33,771 bases of DNA from Propionibacteriaceae bacterium (lineage in GTDB: Bacteria; Actinomycetota; Actinomycetes; Propionibacteriales; Propionibacteriaceae): contig JADLEH010000045.1 in the NCBI GenBank assembly GCA_020846255.1, positions 1-33,771 of the forward strand, read 5' to 3'. The notes under the pieces were generated by a model. That model was not told where the DNA came from. It made no database searches and was given only the letters and a program-made list of their open reading frames with translations. The translations under genes were made by a program, and so were the position numbers. This document shows positions 10,385 through 20,349 of this stretch, in pieces; position 1 is the first letter of the stretch, and the number at the start of each line of letters is the position of its first letter.

Positions 10385-11350
10385 TCAGTGCCGCCGGGTT
10401 CCGCCGGGCACCAGCAGGGCCGTGGGCAGGTCGAAGTGGTACGGGCTGAGGAACAGGCCGCCGCGCCACTGTCCGTCGATGAGCACCCCCGCCTGCGCGT
10501 TCTCGCCGAGGGCGACCTCCAGGTCCATCGTCTCGGCGTAGAAGTTGGCGCCGGACCGGGCGGTGGCGGCCTCGACGGTGTCCGGGGCTCCGGCCAGGTC
10601 GCCGAAGTACGGCTCGGTGCCCGCTCCGAGGGAGTCGAGGTCCGCGCACGCCCCGTTGACGCCGAAGTAGAACGCCCGGCCGCGGCTGGCGTTGCTCACG
10701 GCCGCGCCCTCGACGACCAGCTGGTTGACGCTTGAGGCGGTCGACCACGGTGCGTACGACACCAGTCCCGAGCCGGCTCCTGCGCTGATCGGGCGGGCGT
10801 CCCGCCCGGTCTCGGCACTGTGCAGCGGCCGGGCCTGCAGCTGGACCAGGGTGTCGTCCGGTGTGACGAAGTCCGGCGCGAACCCGGCATCGCAGGACAG
10901 CACCGACAGCACCACGACCTCTGCACCCGACGTCACGGCCATCACCAGGTGGTCGCGGCGGAGGAAGATGTGCTGGGTGAGCTGGGTTCCGGCGAGGGCC
11001 GGCTTCACGAACGCCGGCTCGCCGAGCTGGCCGACCAGGTAGGACAGGCTGTTCCCGGCGTGCAGGCCGGCCAGCACCTGGTACTCGGCTTCCCGCCAGA
11101 AAACCGCCCGGTACGCCTGCGGGCCGAGCCCGAGCACCAGCACCAGGGCACTCGTGAAGCCAGCCAGGCCAAGCAGCAACCGACCGACCAGGTGGCCGAC
11201 GACGGAGGTGCGGTGCCAGCGCGTCCAGGCGGACCAGGGCCAGCGGCCGATCCAGCGCACCGGCTGGGGGAAGGTGTCGCCGGGATCGCCGACGTCGGCG
11301 ACCGCGCGGTCCGGGGGTGCCGGTCCGGCCAAGGGCTGATCAGCTGGCAT
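10385..11350 (-). CDS. Hypothetical protein with one predicted N-terminal TM helix and a large C-terminal domain
   Basis: Intact ORF, hydrophobic segment VVGHLVGRLLLGLAGFTSALVLVLGLG, convergent with clpB; no family recognised with confidence. Confidence 0.65.
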   Translation of the reverse strand: MPADQPLAGPAPPDRAVADVGDPGDTFPQPVRWIGRWPWSAWTRWHRTSVVGHLVGRLLLGLAGFTSALVLVLGLGPQAYRAVFWREAEYQVLAGLHAGNSLSYLVGQLGEPAFVKPALAGTQLTQHIFLRRDHLVMAVTSGAEVVVLSVLSCDAGFAPDFVTPDDTLVQLQARPLHSAETGRDARPISAGAGSGLVSYAPWSTASSVNQLVVEGAAVSNASRGRAFYFGVNGACADLDSLGAGTEPYFGDLAGAPDTVEAATARSGANFYAETMDLEVALGENAQAGVLIDGQWRGGLFLSPYHFDLPTALLVPGGTRRH

Positions 11351-11492
11351 GCCGCCTCCGTCCGAGCCGGTCGGCGCGCAGGGGTGGCGTCACCGCTCCC
11401 GCTCATCTTGGCACTGGCTCGACCGGCGCGAGGGAACGGGCCGGTCGAAGCTGATCCCGGTTGTCCGGCGGCCGGCGGGTAGGCTGCGGGGA

Positions 11493-12302
11493 GTGAACCG
11501 TGTGGTGCCTGCCCCCGACGACCGGCGGGCGTTCATGGTGATGCACGGCAAGACCGAGCAGTCCTGGGTCGACCCGGGCGACCCGCTGCGCCTCGAGTTC
11601 GAGTACGTTCAGCGGATCGCCGAGGTGCTGGACGAGACGATCCTCACCCGGCCGCTGACCGAGAACCTCCGCGCCATCCATGTCGGTGGCGGTGGTCTCA
11701 CCCTGCCCCGCTTCGTCGCTGCCAGGCGTCCCCGCACAACCCAGGTGGTGCTCGAGCCGGACGAGGACCTGACCGCCTCGGTGCGGGAGAAGCTGCCACT
11801 GCCCCGCAACTCCGGCATCAGGATCCGGCCGGAGGACGGCCGCACCGGCATGGCGAACCTGCCGGACGCCTGTGCGGACGTGGTCATCGTCGACGCCTTC
11901 GCCGGGGCCAGCGTGCCGCCGGAACTGGCCACGGTGGAGTTCTTCGCCGACGTCGCCCGGGCTCTGCGCCCCGACGGTCTGATGGTGATGAACCTGACCG
12001 ACCAGGCCCCGTTCGGCTGGGCCCGGCGCTGCCTTGCCGGGATGGTGGCCACCTTCCCGCAGGTGGCCGTCAGCGCTGAGGTGCCGGTCTGGAAGGGCCG
12101 GCGTTTCGGCAACCTCGTGGCCATGGCCGGCGACGACCTGCCGACCCAGGCGGTCGAGCGTCGGCTGAGCCGGGCCGGCTTCCCGTACCGGCTGGTGTGG
12201 GGCCGTGAACTGGCCCGCTGGCTCGGTGGCGCCACCGGGTTCAGCGGGACCGATGCCGAGCCGTCCCCCTCCCCGGCCTGGAGCCGGGGCTGGTTCGCGT
12301 GA
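11493..12302 (+). CDS. Spermidine synthase-like protein (SAM-dependent methyltransferase fold)
   Basis: GTG 11493, in frame, 7 nt after TAGGCT; HVGGGGLTLPRFVAARRPRTTQVVLEPDEDL, DVVIVDAFAGASVPPELATVEFFADVARAL. Confidence 0.75.
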   Translation: MNRVVPAPDDRRAFMVMHGKTEQSWVDPGDPLRLEFEYVQRIAEVLDETILTRPLTENLRAIHVGGGGLTLPRFVAARRPRTTQVVLEPDEDLTASVREKLPLPRNSGIRIRPEDGRTGMANLPDACADVVIVDAFAGASVPPELATVEFFADVARALRPDGLMVMNLTDQAPFGWARRCLAGMVATFPQVAVSAEVPVWKGRRFGNLVAMAGDDLPTQAVERRLSRAGFPYRLVWGRELARWLGGATGFSGTDAEPSPSPAWSRGWFA

Positions 12303-12317
12303 CGGTACGGTGCTCCC

Positions 12318-12860
12318 ATGGCAGCCCGCGAATCGCTAATCGAACAGATCAAGACCCTTGCGGTGGTCCGGGGCCGGGTCACCCTTGCCTCCGGCAAGGA
12401 GGCCGACTACTACGTCGACCTGCGCCGGGTGACCCTGGACGGGGTGGCTGCGCCGCTGGTCGGTGAGGTGATGACGGGGCTGGTGGCCGACTGGGACTTC
12501 GAGGCCGTCGGCGGGCTGACCCTCGGCGCCGACCCGGTCGCGGTCGCGATGCTGCACCACGCCGCCCACACCGGCGGCCGGCTGGACGCGTTCGTGGTCC
12601 GCAAGGAGTCGAAGGCGCACGGACTGCAGCGCCGGATCGAGGGCACGGAGGTGGCCGGCCGCCGCTGCCTCGTGGTCGAGGACACCTCCACCACCGGCGG
12701 TTCGGTGATGACGGCCGTCGAGGCCGTCCGTGAGGCCGGGGGCGTGGTGGTCGGCGTAGCCGTGATCGTCGACCGCAGCACCGGAGCCGATGTCCTGATC
12801 GAGGCGGCCGGGGTGCCGTACCGGTACGCCGTCGGGCTCGCCGACCTCGACCTGGGCTGA
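12318..12860 (+). CDS. pyrE: Orotate phosphoribosyltransferase
   Basis: LASGKEADYYVDLRRVTLDG, FVVRKESKAHG, CLVVEDTSTTGGSV PRPP-binding motif. Confidence 0.93.
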   Translation: MAARESLIEQIKTLAVVRGRVTLASGKEADYYVDLRRVTLDGVAAPLVGEVMTGLVADWDFEAVGGLTLGADPVAVAMLHHAAHTGGRLDAFVVRKESKAHGLQRRIEGTEVAGRRCLVVEDTSTTGGSVMTAVEAVREAGGVVVGVAVIVDRSTGADVLIEAAGVPYRYAVGLADLDLG

Positions 12861-12969
12861 CCGCTGGCGATCGTCGCCCGGGTCTCGACCGGTTGGCGGG
12901 TCGGGACGTTAGGCTTGGGCCTGCCGGGCCGTTGCGGCCGGGACCGTCCCTCGGATTGGAGAACTCTGA

Positions 12970-13788
12970 ATGAGTACTGGCCTGGTCATCTTCATCGTGC
13001 TGTTGCTCATCGTCGTCGGTGTAGCGCTCTACGCCGTGTCGCTGTACAACGGCTTCGTCCGTTCCCGGAACCTGATCCAGGAGTCGTGGCGGCAGATCGA
13101 CGTCGAGCTCAACCGGCGCTACGACCTGATTCCCAACCTGGTCGAGACCGTCCGCGCCTACGCGGCCCACGAGCGCAACACCCTCGAGGGCGTCACCCGG
13201 CTCCGCAACCAGGCCGCAGCGCTGGCGCAGGCCGGCGGCGGGGTCACTGAGGAACGGGCCCAGATCGAGGAGCAGCTGAGCGGCGCCGTCCGCAACCTGC
13301 TGGTCAGCGTCGAGGCCTACCCCGAGCTGAAGAGCAACGTCAACTTCCTCGAGCTGCAGCGCGAACTGACCGCCACCGAGGACCGGATCGCGGCCGGCCG
13401 GCGCTTCTACAACGCCAACGTGCGCAACTACAACACCCAGGTGGAGTCGTTCCCGTCCAACGTCCTCGCCGGCATGTTCAAGTTCGAGAAGGCCACCTAC
13501 TTCGAGGTGAACGAGGCAGCCGTCCGCCAGGCCCCGCAGGTGAGCTTCGGCGAGATCAGCACCCGGCCCGGAGGCTCACCCGAACCGACCAACGACCAGC
13601 TCGCCGCCGGCAGCACGCCGTCCGCCCTGCCCAACCCGCAGGCCTACCCGCAGGCCAACCCGGCCACGCCGGCTCCGGGGGAGTTCGGCAACCCGCAGCC
13701 GCCGACCTATGCACCGCCGGCCCAGCCGCCGACGTACACCCCGCCGACGCAGCAGCCGCCGACCTACCAGCAGCCGCCGCAGTCCTGA
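12970..13788 (+). CDS. LemA family protein with Pro/Thr/Tyr/Gln-rich C-terminal tail
   Basis: SLYNGFVRSRNLIQESWRQIDVELNRRYDLIPNLVETVRAYAAHE...FPSNVLAGMFKFEKATYFEV; tail with PPTYAPPAQPPTYTPPTQQPPTYQQPPQS. Confidence 0.92.
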   Translation: MSTGLVIFIVLLLIVVGVALYAVSLYNGFVRSRNLIQESWRQIDVELNRRYDLIPNLVETVRAYAAHERNTLEGVTRLRNQAAALAQAGGGVTEERAQIEEQLSGAVRNLLVSVEAYPELKSNVNFLELQRELTATEDRIAAGRRFYNANVRNYNTQVESFPSNVLAGMFKFEKATYFEVNEAAVRQAPQVSFGEISTRPGGSPEPTNDQLAAGSTPSALPNPQAYPQANPATPAPGEFGNPQPPTYAPPAQPPTYTPPTQQPPTYQQPPQS

Positions 13789-13793
13789 ATCGT

Positions 13794-14675
13794 TCAGAGG
13801 CGCTCAGCCAGCAGGCTGAGCGCCTCTGACGTCCCGGCGTTCAGCCGCACCTCGGCCAGCTCGTCGCCACGGGTGAGGCCCCGGTTCACGATCACGACCG
13901 GCTTGCCCGCGCGGGCGGCGTGCCGGACGAACCGCAGCCCCGACATGACTGCCAGCGAGGTGCCCGCGACCAGCAGGGCGCCGGCGGAATCGACCAGCCC
14001 GAAGGCCGCCCGGACCCGCGAGGGCGGCACCGTCTCGCCGAAGAACACGATGTCTGGCTTGAGCACCCCGCCACAGGCCGGGCAGTCGGCGACGACGAAC
14101 CCCGAGGTGGCCTCAAGCACCGCGTCCGCGTCCGGGGCGATCTCGACATCGCCGAGCTCGCTGACCCGTTCGAGGAACCCCGGGTTGAGGGCCAGCAACC
14201 GGTCGTCCAGCTGCGCCCGGGTGCACTCCCAATCGCAGGCCAGGCAGCGGATCCGGTCGTAGTGGCCGTGCAGGTCGACAACGCGCTGCGAACCGGCCCG
14301 CTGGTGCAGCCGGTCGACGTTCTGGGTGATCACCCCGACCACCTTGCCGGCCCGTTCCAGCGCTGCCAGCGCCAGGTGTCCGGGGTTGGGCTCGGTGCGG
14401 CTCATGCTGTGCCAGCCCAGGTGGTTGCGGGCCCAGTAGTGGCGCCGGTAGCCGGGATCGCCGACGAACTGGGAATAGGTCATCGGGTTGCGCGGGCGGG
14501 CGTCCGGCCCGCGGTAGTCGGGCAGCCCGGAGTCGGTGGAGAGTCCAGCCCCGGTGAGCACCACCAGCCGGTGGCCGGTGAGGACGGCTACCGCGGACTC
14601 GAGTTCGGCCGGTCCGGCCGGCGGCCGGGTGTCGGCAGCACCGGGCAGCCAGCCGATGCCGGACCTGCGTTCCAT
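13794..14675 (-). CDS. Sirtuin, NAD-dependent protein deacylase (Sir2 family)
   Basis: VVLTGAGLSTDSGLPDYRG, ITQNVDRLHQRAGS, zinc cysteines CLACDWEC and CPACGGVLKPDIVFFGE. Confidence 0.93.
   Translation of the reverse strand: MERRSGIGWLPGAADTRPPAGPAELESAVAVLTGHRLVVLTGAGLSTDSGLPDYRGPDARPRNPMTYSQFVGDPGYRRHYWARNHLGWHSMSRTEPNPGHLALAALERAGKVVGVITQNVDRLHQRAGSQRVVDLHGHYDRIRCLACDWECTRAQLDDRLLALNPGFLERVSELGDVEIAPDADAVLEATSGFVVADCPACGGVLKPDIVFFGETVPPSRVRAAFGLVDSAGALLVAGTSLAVMSGLRFVRHAARAGKPVVIVNRGLTRGDELAEVRLNAGTSEALSLLAERL
13795..13828. terminator. Likely bidirectional hairpin terminator, overlapping the 3' coding end of the sirtuin gene
   Basis: CAGAGGCGCTCAGCC-AGCA-GGCTGAGCGCCTCTG, perfect 15-bp stem and 4-nt loop, directly after the lemA stop. 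Confidence 0.75.
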
Positions 14676-14679
14676 GGCC

Positions 14680-15384
14680 TCAGGACTCGGAGGCCCTCGC
14701 CGCAGCGGACCGGCGCCGGGCGAGGACGGCCTCGACCACCATCGGCAGCACCGAGACCAGCACGATCAGCACCAGCACGAGGTCGATGTTGTTGGCGATC
14801 AGCGGCACGTTGCCGAGGAAGTAGCCAAGGACGGTGACGCCGACGGCCCAGAGCACGCCACCGATCGCGGTCCAGGTGATGAAGGCCCGGAAGTCCATCC
14901 GGCCGATGCCGGCGATCAGCGTTACGAAGGTACGCACGAACGGGACGAACCTGGCCAGCACCAACGCCCGGTTGCCGTAGCGGCCCAGCAGCTCGTGGGT
15001 CTGGTCGACGTACTTGGGCGCGAAGACCTTGCCCCAGAACCCCTCCCGGGGCTTGAACAGGGCCGGGCCGATCAGGTGCCCCAGCCAGTAGCCGGCCACG
15101 TTGCCGGCGACCGCGGCCACGGTGAGGATCACGCAGGAGAGGATCAGCACCTGCCAGGGGGCCATTCCGGGGAAGGTGATCGACGGCGGGTTCATCGCGA
15201 TGAACATGCCAACGGTGAACAACAGGGAGTCGCCCGGAAGCACCGGGAAGATGGCGCATTCGATGAAGATGATGAACGCGACTCCCCACAACGCCCAGTT
15301 CCCGAGGTTGTGGATGATGAAGGCCGGGTCGAGCCAGTCGGGCAGCAGCAGCGGCACTAACGCGAGCTGGGGCAACAGGTCCAT
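14680..15384 (-). CDS. DedA family membrane protein
   Basis: FPVLPGDSLLFTVGMF, ARFVPFVRTFVTLIAGIGRMDFRAFITWTAIGGVLWAV; start MDLLPQ preferred over the ORF-track start (15423) because of TACCCT 8 nt upstream. Confidence 0.9.
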   Translation of the reverse strand: MDLLPQLALVPLLLPDWLDPAFIIHNLGNWALWGVAFIIFIECAIFPVLPGDSLLFTVGMFIAMNPPSITFPGMAPWQVLILSCVILTVAAVAGNVAGYWLGHLIGPALFKPREGFWGKVFAPKYVDQTHELLGRYGNRALVLARFVPFVRTFVTLIAGIGRMDFRAFITWTAIGGVLWAVGVTVLGYFLGNVPLIANNIDLVLVLIVLVSVLPMVVEAVLARRRSAAARASES

Positions 15385-15392
15385 GATCAAAG

Positions 15393-15402
15393 AGGGTACC
15401 TT
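15393..15402. promoter_or_regulatory. Overlapping divergent -10 elements in the dedA / trmH-like 25-bp intergenic gap
   Basis: Plus strand TACCTT (15397-15402), 7 nt before GTG 15410; minus strand TACCCT (15398-15393), 8 nt before ATG 15384; they share bases 15397-15398. Confidence 0.55.
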
Positions 15403-15409
15403 GGCGCCT

Positions 15410-16042
15410 GTGGAGCCGCTCAATGACGAGGAGCTGGGCGCCGTCAGCAGCCCGGGGGTGGGTCCCCATCCGTCGCCCTGGCCGGACGATGCGCGCTACG
15501 ACCAGACACTGCTCGCCGAGGGTGACCGCCGCAACGTCGTCGACGCCTTCCGCTACCTCAGTGTCGAGGCGATCGTCGCCGAACTGGACACCAGGCGGCA
15601 GCCGCTGCACGTGGCGATCCAGAACTGGGAGCACGACTTCAACATCGGTTCGATCGTGCGCACAGCGAACGCCTTCAACGTCGAGGCCGTCCACATCCTC
15701 GGCCGCCGGCGCTGGAACCGGCGCGGGGCCATGGTCACCGACCGCTACCTGCACGTGCACCACCACCCGGACGTGGCAGCTTTCCTCGGCTGGCTGGCCG
15801 AGCACGACGTGGTCCCGGTGGGTGTGGACAACATCCCCGGTTCGGTTCCGCTGGAGACGACCCGCCTGCCGCAGCGCTGCTGCCTGGTGTTCGGGTCCGA
15901 AGGCCCCGGCCTGACCGAGGAGCTGAGCGCCGGGTGCCGGCAGCTGGTGGCGATCACCCAGTACGGCTCCACCAGGTCACTGAACGCCGGCGCCGCGGCT
16001 GCGATCGCGATGTACCACTGGGCCTGCCAGTGGGCCAATTAG
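15410..16042 (+). CDS. TrmH/SpoU-family RNA methyltransferase
   Basis: GTG 15410; NIGSIVRTANAFNVEAVHILGRRRWNRRGAM, CCLVFGSEGPGLTEEL, GSTRSLNAGAAAAIAMYHW SPOUT motifs; longer ORF from 15101 is an extension over dedA. Confidence 0.9.
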   Translation: MEPLNDEELGAVSSPGVGPHPSPWPDDARYDQTLLAEGDRRNVVDAFRYLSVEAIVAELDTRRQPLHVAIQNWEHDFNIGSIVRTANAFNVEAVHILGRRRWNRRGAMVTDRYLHVHHHPDVAAFLGWLAEHDVVPVGVDNIPGSVPLETTRLPQRCCLVFGSEGPGLTEELSAGCRQLVAITQYGSTRSLNAGAAAAIAMYHWACQWAN

Positions 16043-16052
16043 GATTGGCCCG

Positions 16053-16568
16053 GTGAGCGACGAGTACGGGGTCTACTACCGGCCCGACCTGGTGGTGGGC
16101 CAGGTCCGGCGGGCCAGGAGCCTGCTCGTCTGGCGGATCGGATCGACGCTGGTCAGCGCTGCCCTGGTCGGGGCGGTCTGGTACTTCTTCCCCGAGCAGT
16201 TCGGCTCCTGGGGCCCGTGGATGCTGGGGATCTCCGTCGCGACCGGCCTCGTCACCACGATCTGGAGCCTGATCCAGTTCCTTCGCATCCGGGCCGACGC
16301 GCGGATCGCCCAGCCGGGCCTGGCGATCGGGCTGAACCGGCAGGGCATGCTGATCGGCGAGCGCTGGTTCCCCTGGCCCGAGGTGGGTTCGGTGATCGTC
16401 AAACCCGGCGCCCTCGGCAGCTCCACCTCGCTCGTGACCACCGACCGGGCGAAGGGCACCGGGGTCGTCCCGCTTGACTACACCGACACCATGCCGGCCA
16501 CCCTCGACGCGGCCGTCCGGGTCCTCTCCGCAGGTCGGGCCTGGGTGGACCTGTCCCGCATGGACTGA
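16053..16568 (+). CDS. Small membrane protein, two N-terminal TM helices plus PH-like C-terminal domain
   Basis: GTG start 7 nt after TAGGAT; VYYRPDLVVGQVRRARSLLVWRIGSTLVSAALVGAVWYFF... followed by a soluble C-terminus. Confidence 0.65.
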   Translation: MSDEYGVYYRPDLVVGQVRRARSLLVWRIGSTLVSAALVGAVWYFFPEQFGSWGPWMLGISVATGLVTTIWSLIQFLRIRADARIAQPGLAIGLNRQGMLIGERWFPWPEVGSVIVKPGALGSSTSLVTTDRAKGTGVVPLDYTDTMPATLDAAVRVLSAGRAWVDLSRMD

Positions 16569-16702
16569 TCCCGGTGCGTGGTGATTACCGTCCAATCTCT
16601 GCTCGAAGCACCAACCCCGGCCGAGTTTTGAGAGACTGGGGTTGTTCCGTCTAGTGCCGCGCACCGTCGCAGGCGCTGTCACCTTGAGAGAGGCCAATAC
16701 GA

Positions 16703-17725
<1,023 letters not shown>

Positions 17726-17738
17726 GCAGTTCTACCGA

Positions 17739-17769
17739 AACGGGCCGGCCCTCCCGGGGCCGGCCCGTT
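17739..17769 (+). terminator. Rho-independent-type terminator after fba
   Basis: AACGGGCCGGCCC-TCCCG-GGGCCGGCCCGTT, perfect 13-bp stem, followed by CTGCTT. Confidence 0.8.
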
Positions 17770-17800
17770 CTGCTTGCCCGGACAGCCCTAGCCTGAGGCC

Positions 17801-18619
17801 ATGGACCACAGCGGGCGGATCGCCCAGGTGGCTGCGCTGTTCGATCGCGTGGCCCCGACCTACGACACCACCGGCCACCCGTGGTTCACCCCGATCGCAG
17901 CGGCACTGGTCGCTGAAGTGGCTCCGCGGCCGGGGGAGCGGGTGCTCGACATCGGGACCGGCAGGGGGGCAGCCCTCTGGGCGGCCGCGGAAGCTGTCGG
18001 CCCCGGCGGGAGCGCTGCCGGGATCGACATCGCGCCCGGCATGGTGGCAGCGGCCCGCGAGGAGGCGGCCCGGCGCAACGTCTCCGTCCGGATCGAGCTG
18101 GGCGACGCCACCGCCCCGGCCGCCGGCCTCGGTCCGGTCGACCTGATCGTCTCCTCCCTTGTGCTGTTCTTCCTGCCCGACCCGGCCGCAGCCGTTCGCA
18201 GTTGGGTGGATCTGCTGGCGCCGGCCGGGCGCCTCGGCGTGGCCACCTTCGGCCCGCGGGACCCGGTCTGGGAGCGCCTTGATGCAGTTTTCGTCCCGTA
18301 CCTCCCGCCGGAGCTGCTGGACGCGCGGACGTCCGGCTCCCGTGGCCCGTTCGCCAGCGACGAAGGGGTTGCCGGCCTGCTGGCAGCCGCCGGCCTGCGC
18401 GAGGTGCGCACGCGGCACTTCAAGCAGCACCTGCACCTGCGCGATGTCGGGGACTGGCGGCACTGGTCGGGTTCGCACGGCCAGCGCGGCATGTGGGAGG
18501 CGGCCGGCGATGCGGCTCCCGAGGTGCTGGCGCTGGCAGCCGAGCGCCTGGAGGCGGCCCGCGACGGGGACGGCTACACCCTTGGCCAGGATGTGCGCCT
18601 CACCGTCGGGCACAGGTAG
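17801..18619 (+). CDS. Class I SAM-dependent methyltransferase
   Basis: FDRVAPTYDTTGHPWF, ERVLDIGTGRGAALWAAAEAVGPGGSAAGIDIAPGMV, FFLPDPAAAVRSWVDLLAPAGRLGVATFGP. Confidence 0.85.
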   Translation: MDHSGRIAQVAALFDRVAPTYDTTGHPWFTPIAAALVAEVAPRPGERVLDIGTGRGAALWAAAEAVGPGGSAAGIDIAPGMVAAAREEAARRNVSVRIELGDATAPAAGLGPVDLIVSSLVLFFLPDPAAAVRSWVDLLAPAGRLGVATFGPRDPVWERLDAVFVPYLPPELLDARTSGSRGPFASDEGVAGLLAAAGLREVRTRHFKQHLHLRDVGDWRHWSGSHGQRGMWEAAGDAAPEVLALAAERLEAARDGDGYTLGQDVRLTVGHR

Positions 18620-18671
18620 GCCGGCGGATCTGCGCGCCGGATCCCCTTCCGGGGGCGACCCGGTAAAGTGA

Positions 18672-20011
<1,340 letters not shown>

Positions 20012-20012
<1 letters not shown>

Positions 20013-20308
20013 TGGACCGCCAGCAGCCAACCCCGTGGTGGGTACCGATCCTGCTGGGCTTCCTCGGCCTCACCGCGGGATTCCTCACCGTTGCCTACCT
20101 CTCCTGGATCCAGGTGGCCGGGCAGGTGTACTGGTTCGGGCTGTTCATGGCGATCGCCAACCTGGCTGCCACCGTCGCGGCGATCGTCGCGACCGGCATG
20201 GACGCCCGCAGTGGGCAGGTGGCCTGGACCTGGTGGGCCGTGCTCGGCAGCTTCGTCGTGGTGAGCATGGCGCTGTTCGGTTTCATGGGCCTCTGGGCAC
20301 CGCGCTGA
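20012..20308 (+). CDS. Small hypothetical membrane protein (98 aa, about 3 TM helices)
   Basis: ATG overlaps the purA stop (TGATG); MDRQQPTPWWVPILLGFLGLTAGFLTVAYL...; the longer 19874 frame lies inside purA. Confidence 0.7.
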
Positions 20309-20349
20309 ACGGCGCGGTGGCCGAGGGCCGGCCTCGGTAGGATCGCGGC

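Noticed and set aside
14588-15805. 405-aa minus ORF across dedA and the trmH-like gene
   Set aside because: Overlaps both well-supported genes in another frame; no recognisable motifs
16612-16644. CAACCCC...GGGGTTG inverted repeat (7-bp arms, 19-nt loop) upstream of fba
   Set aside because: Short arms and long loop; could be chance in GC-rich DNA and no supporting promoter or terminator context was evident
18621-18640. CCGGCG-N8-CGCCGG hairpin after the methyltransferase gene as terminator
   Set aside because: Only a 6-bp stem and no U-tract; possible but not strong enough to list as a feature
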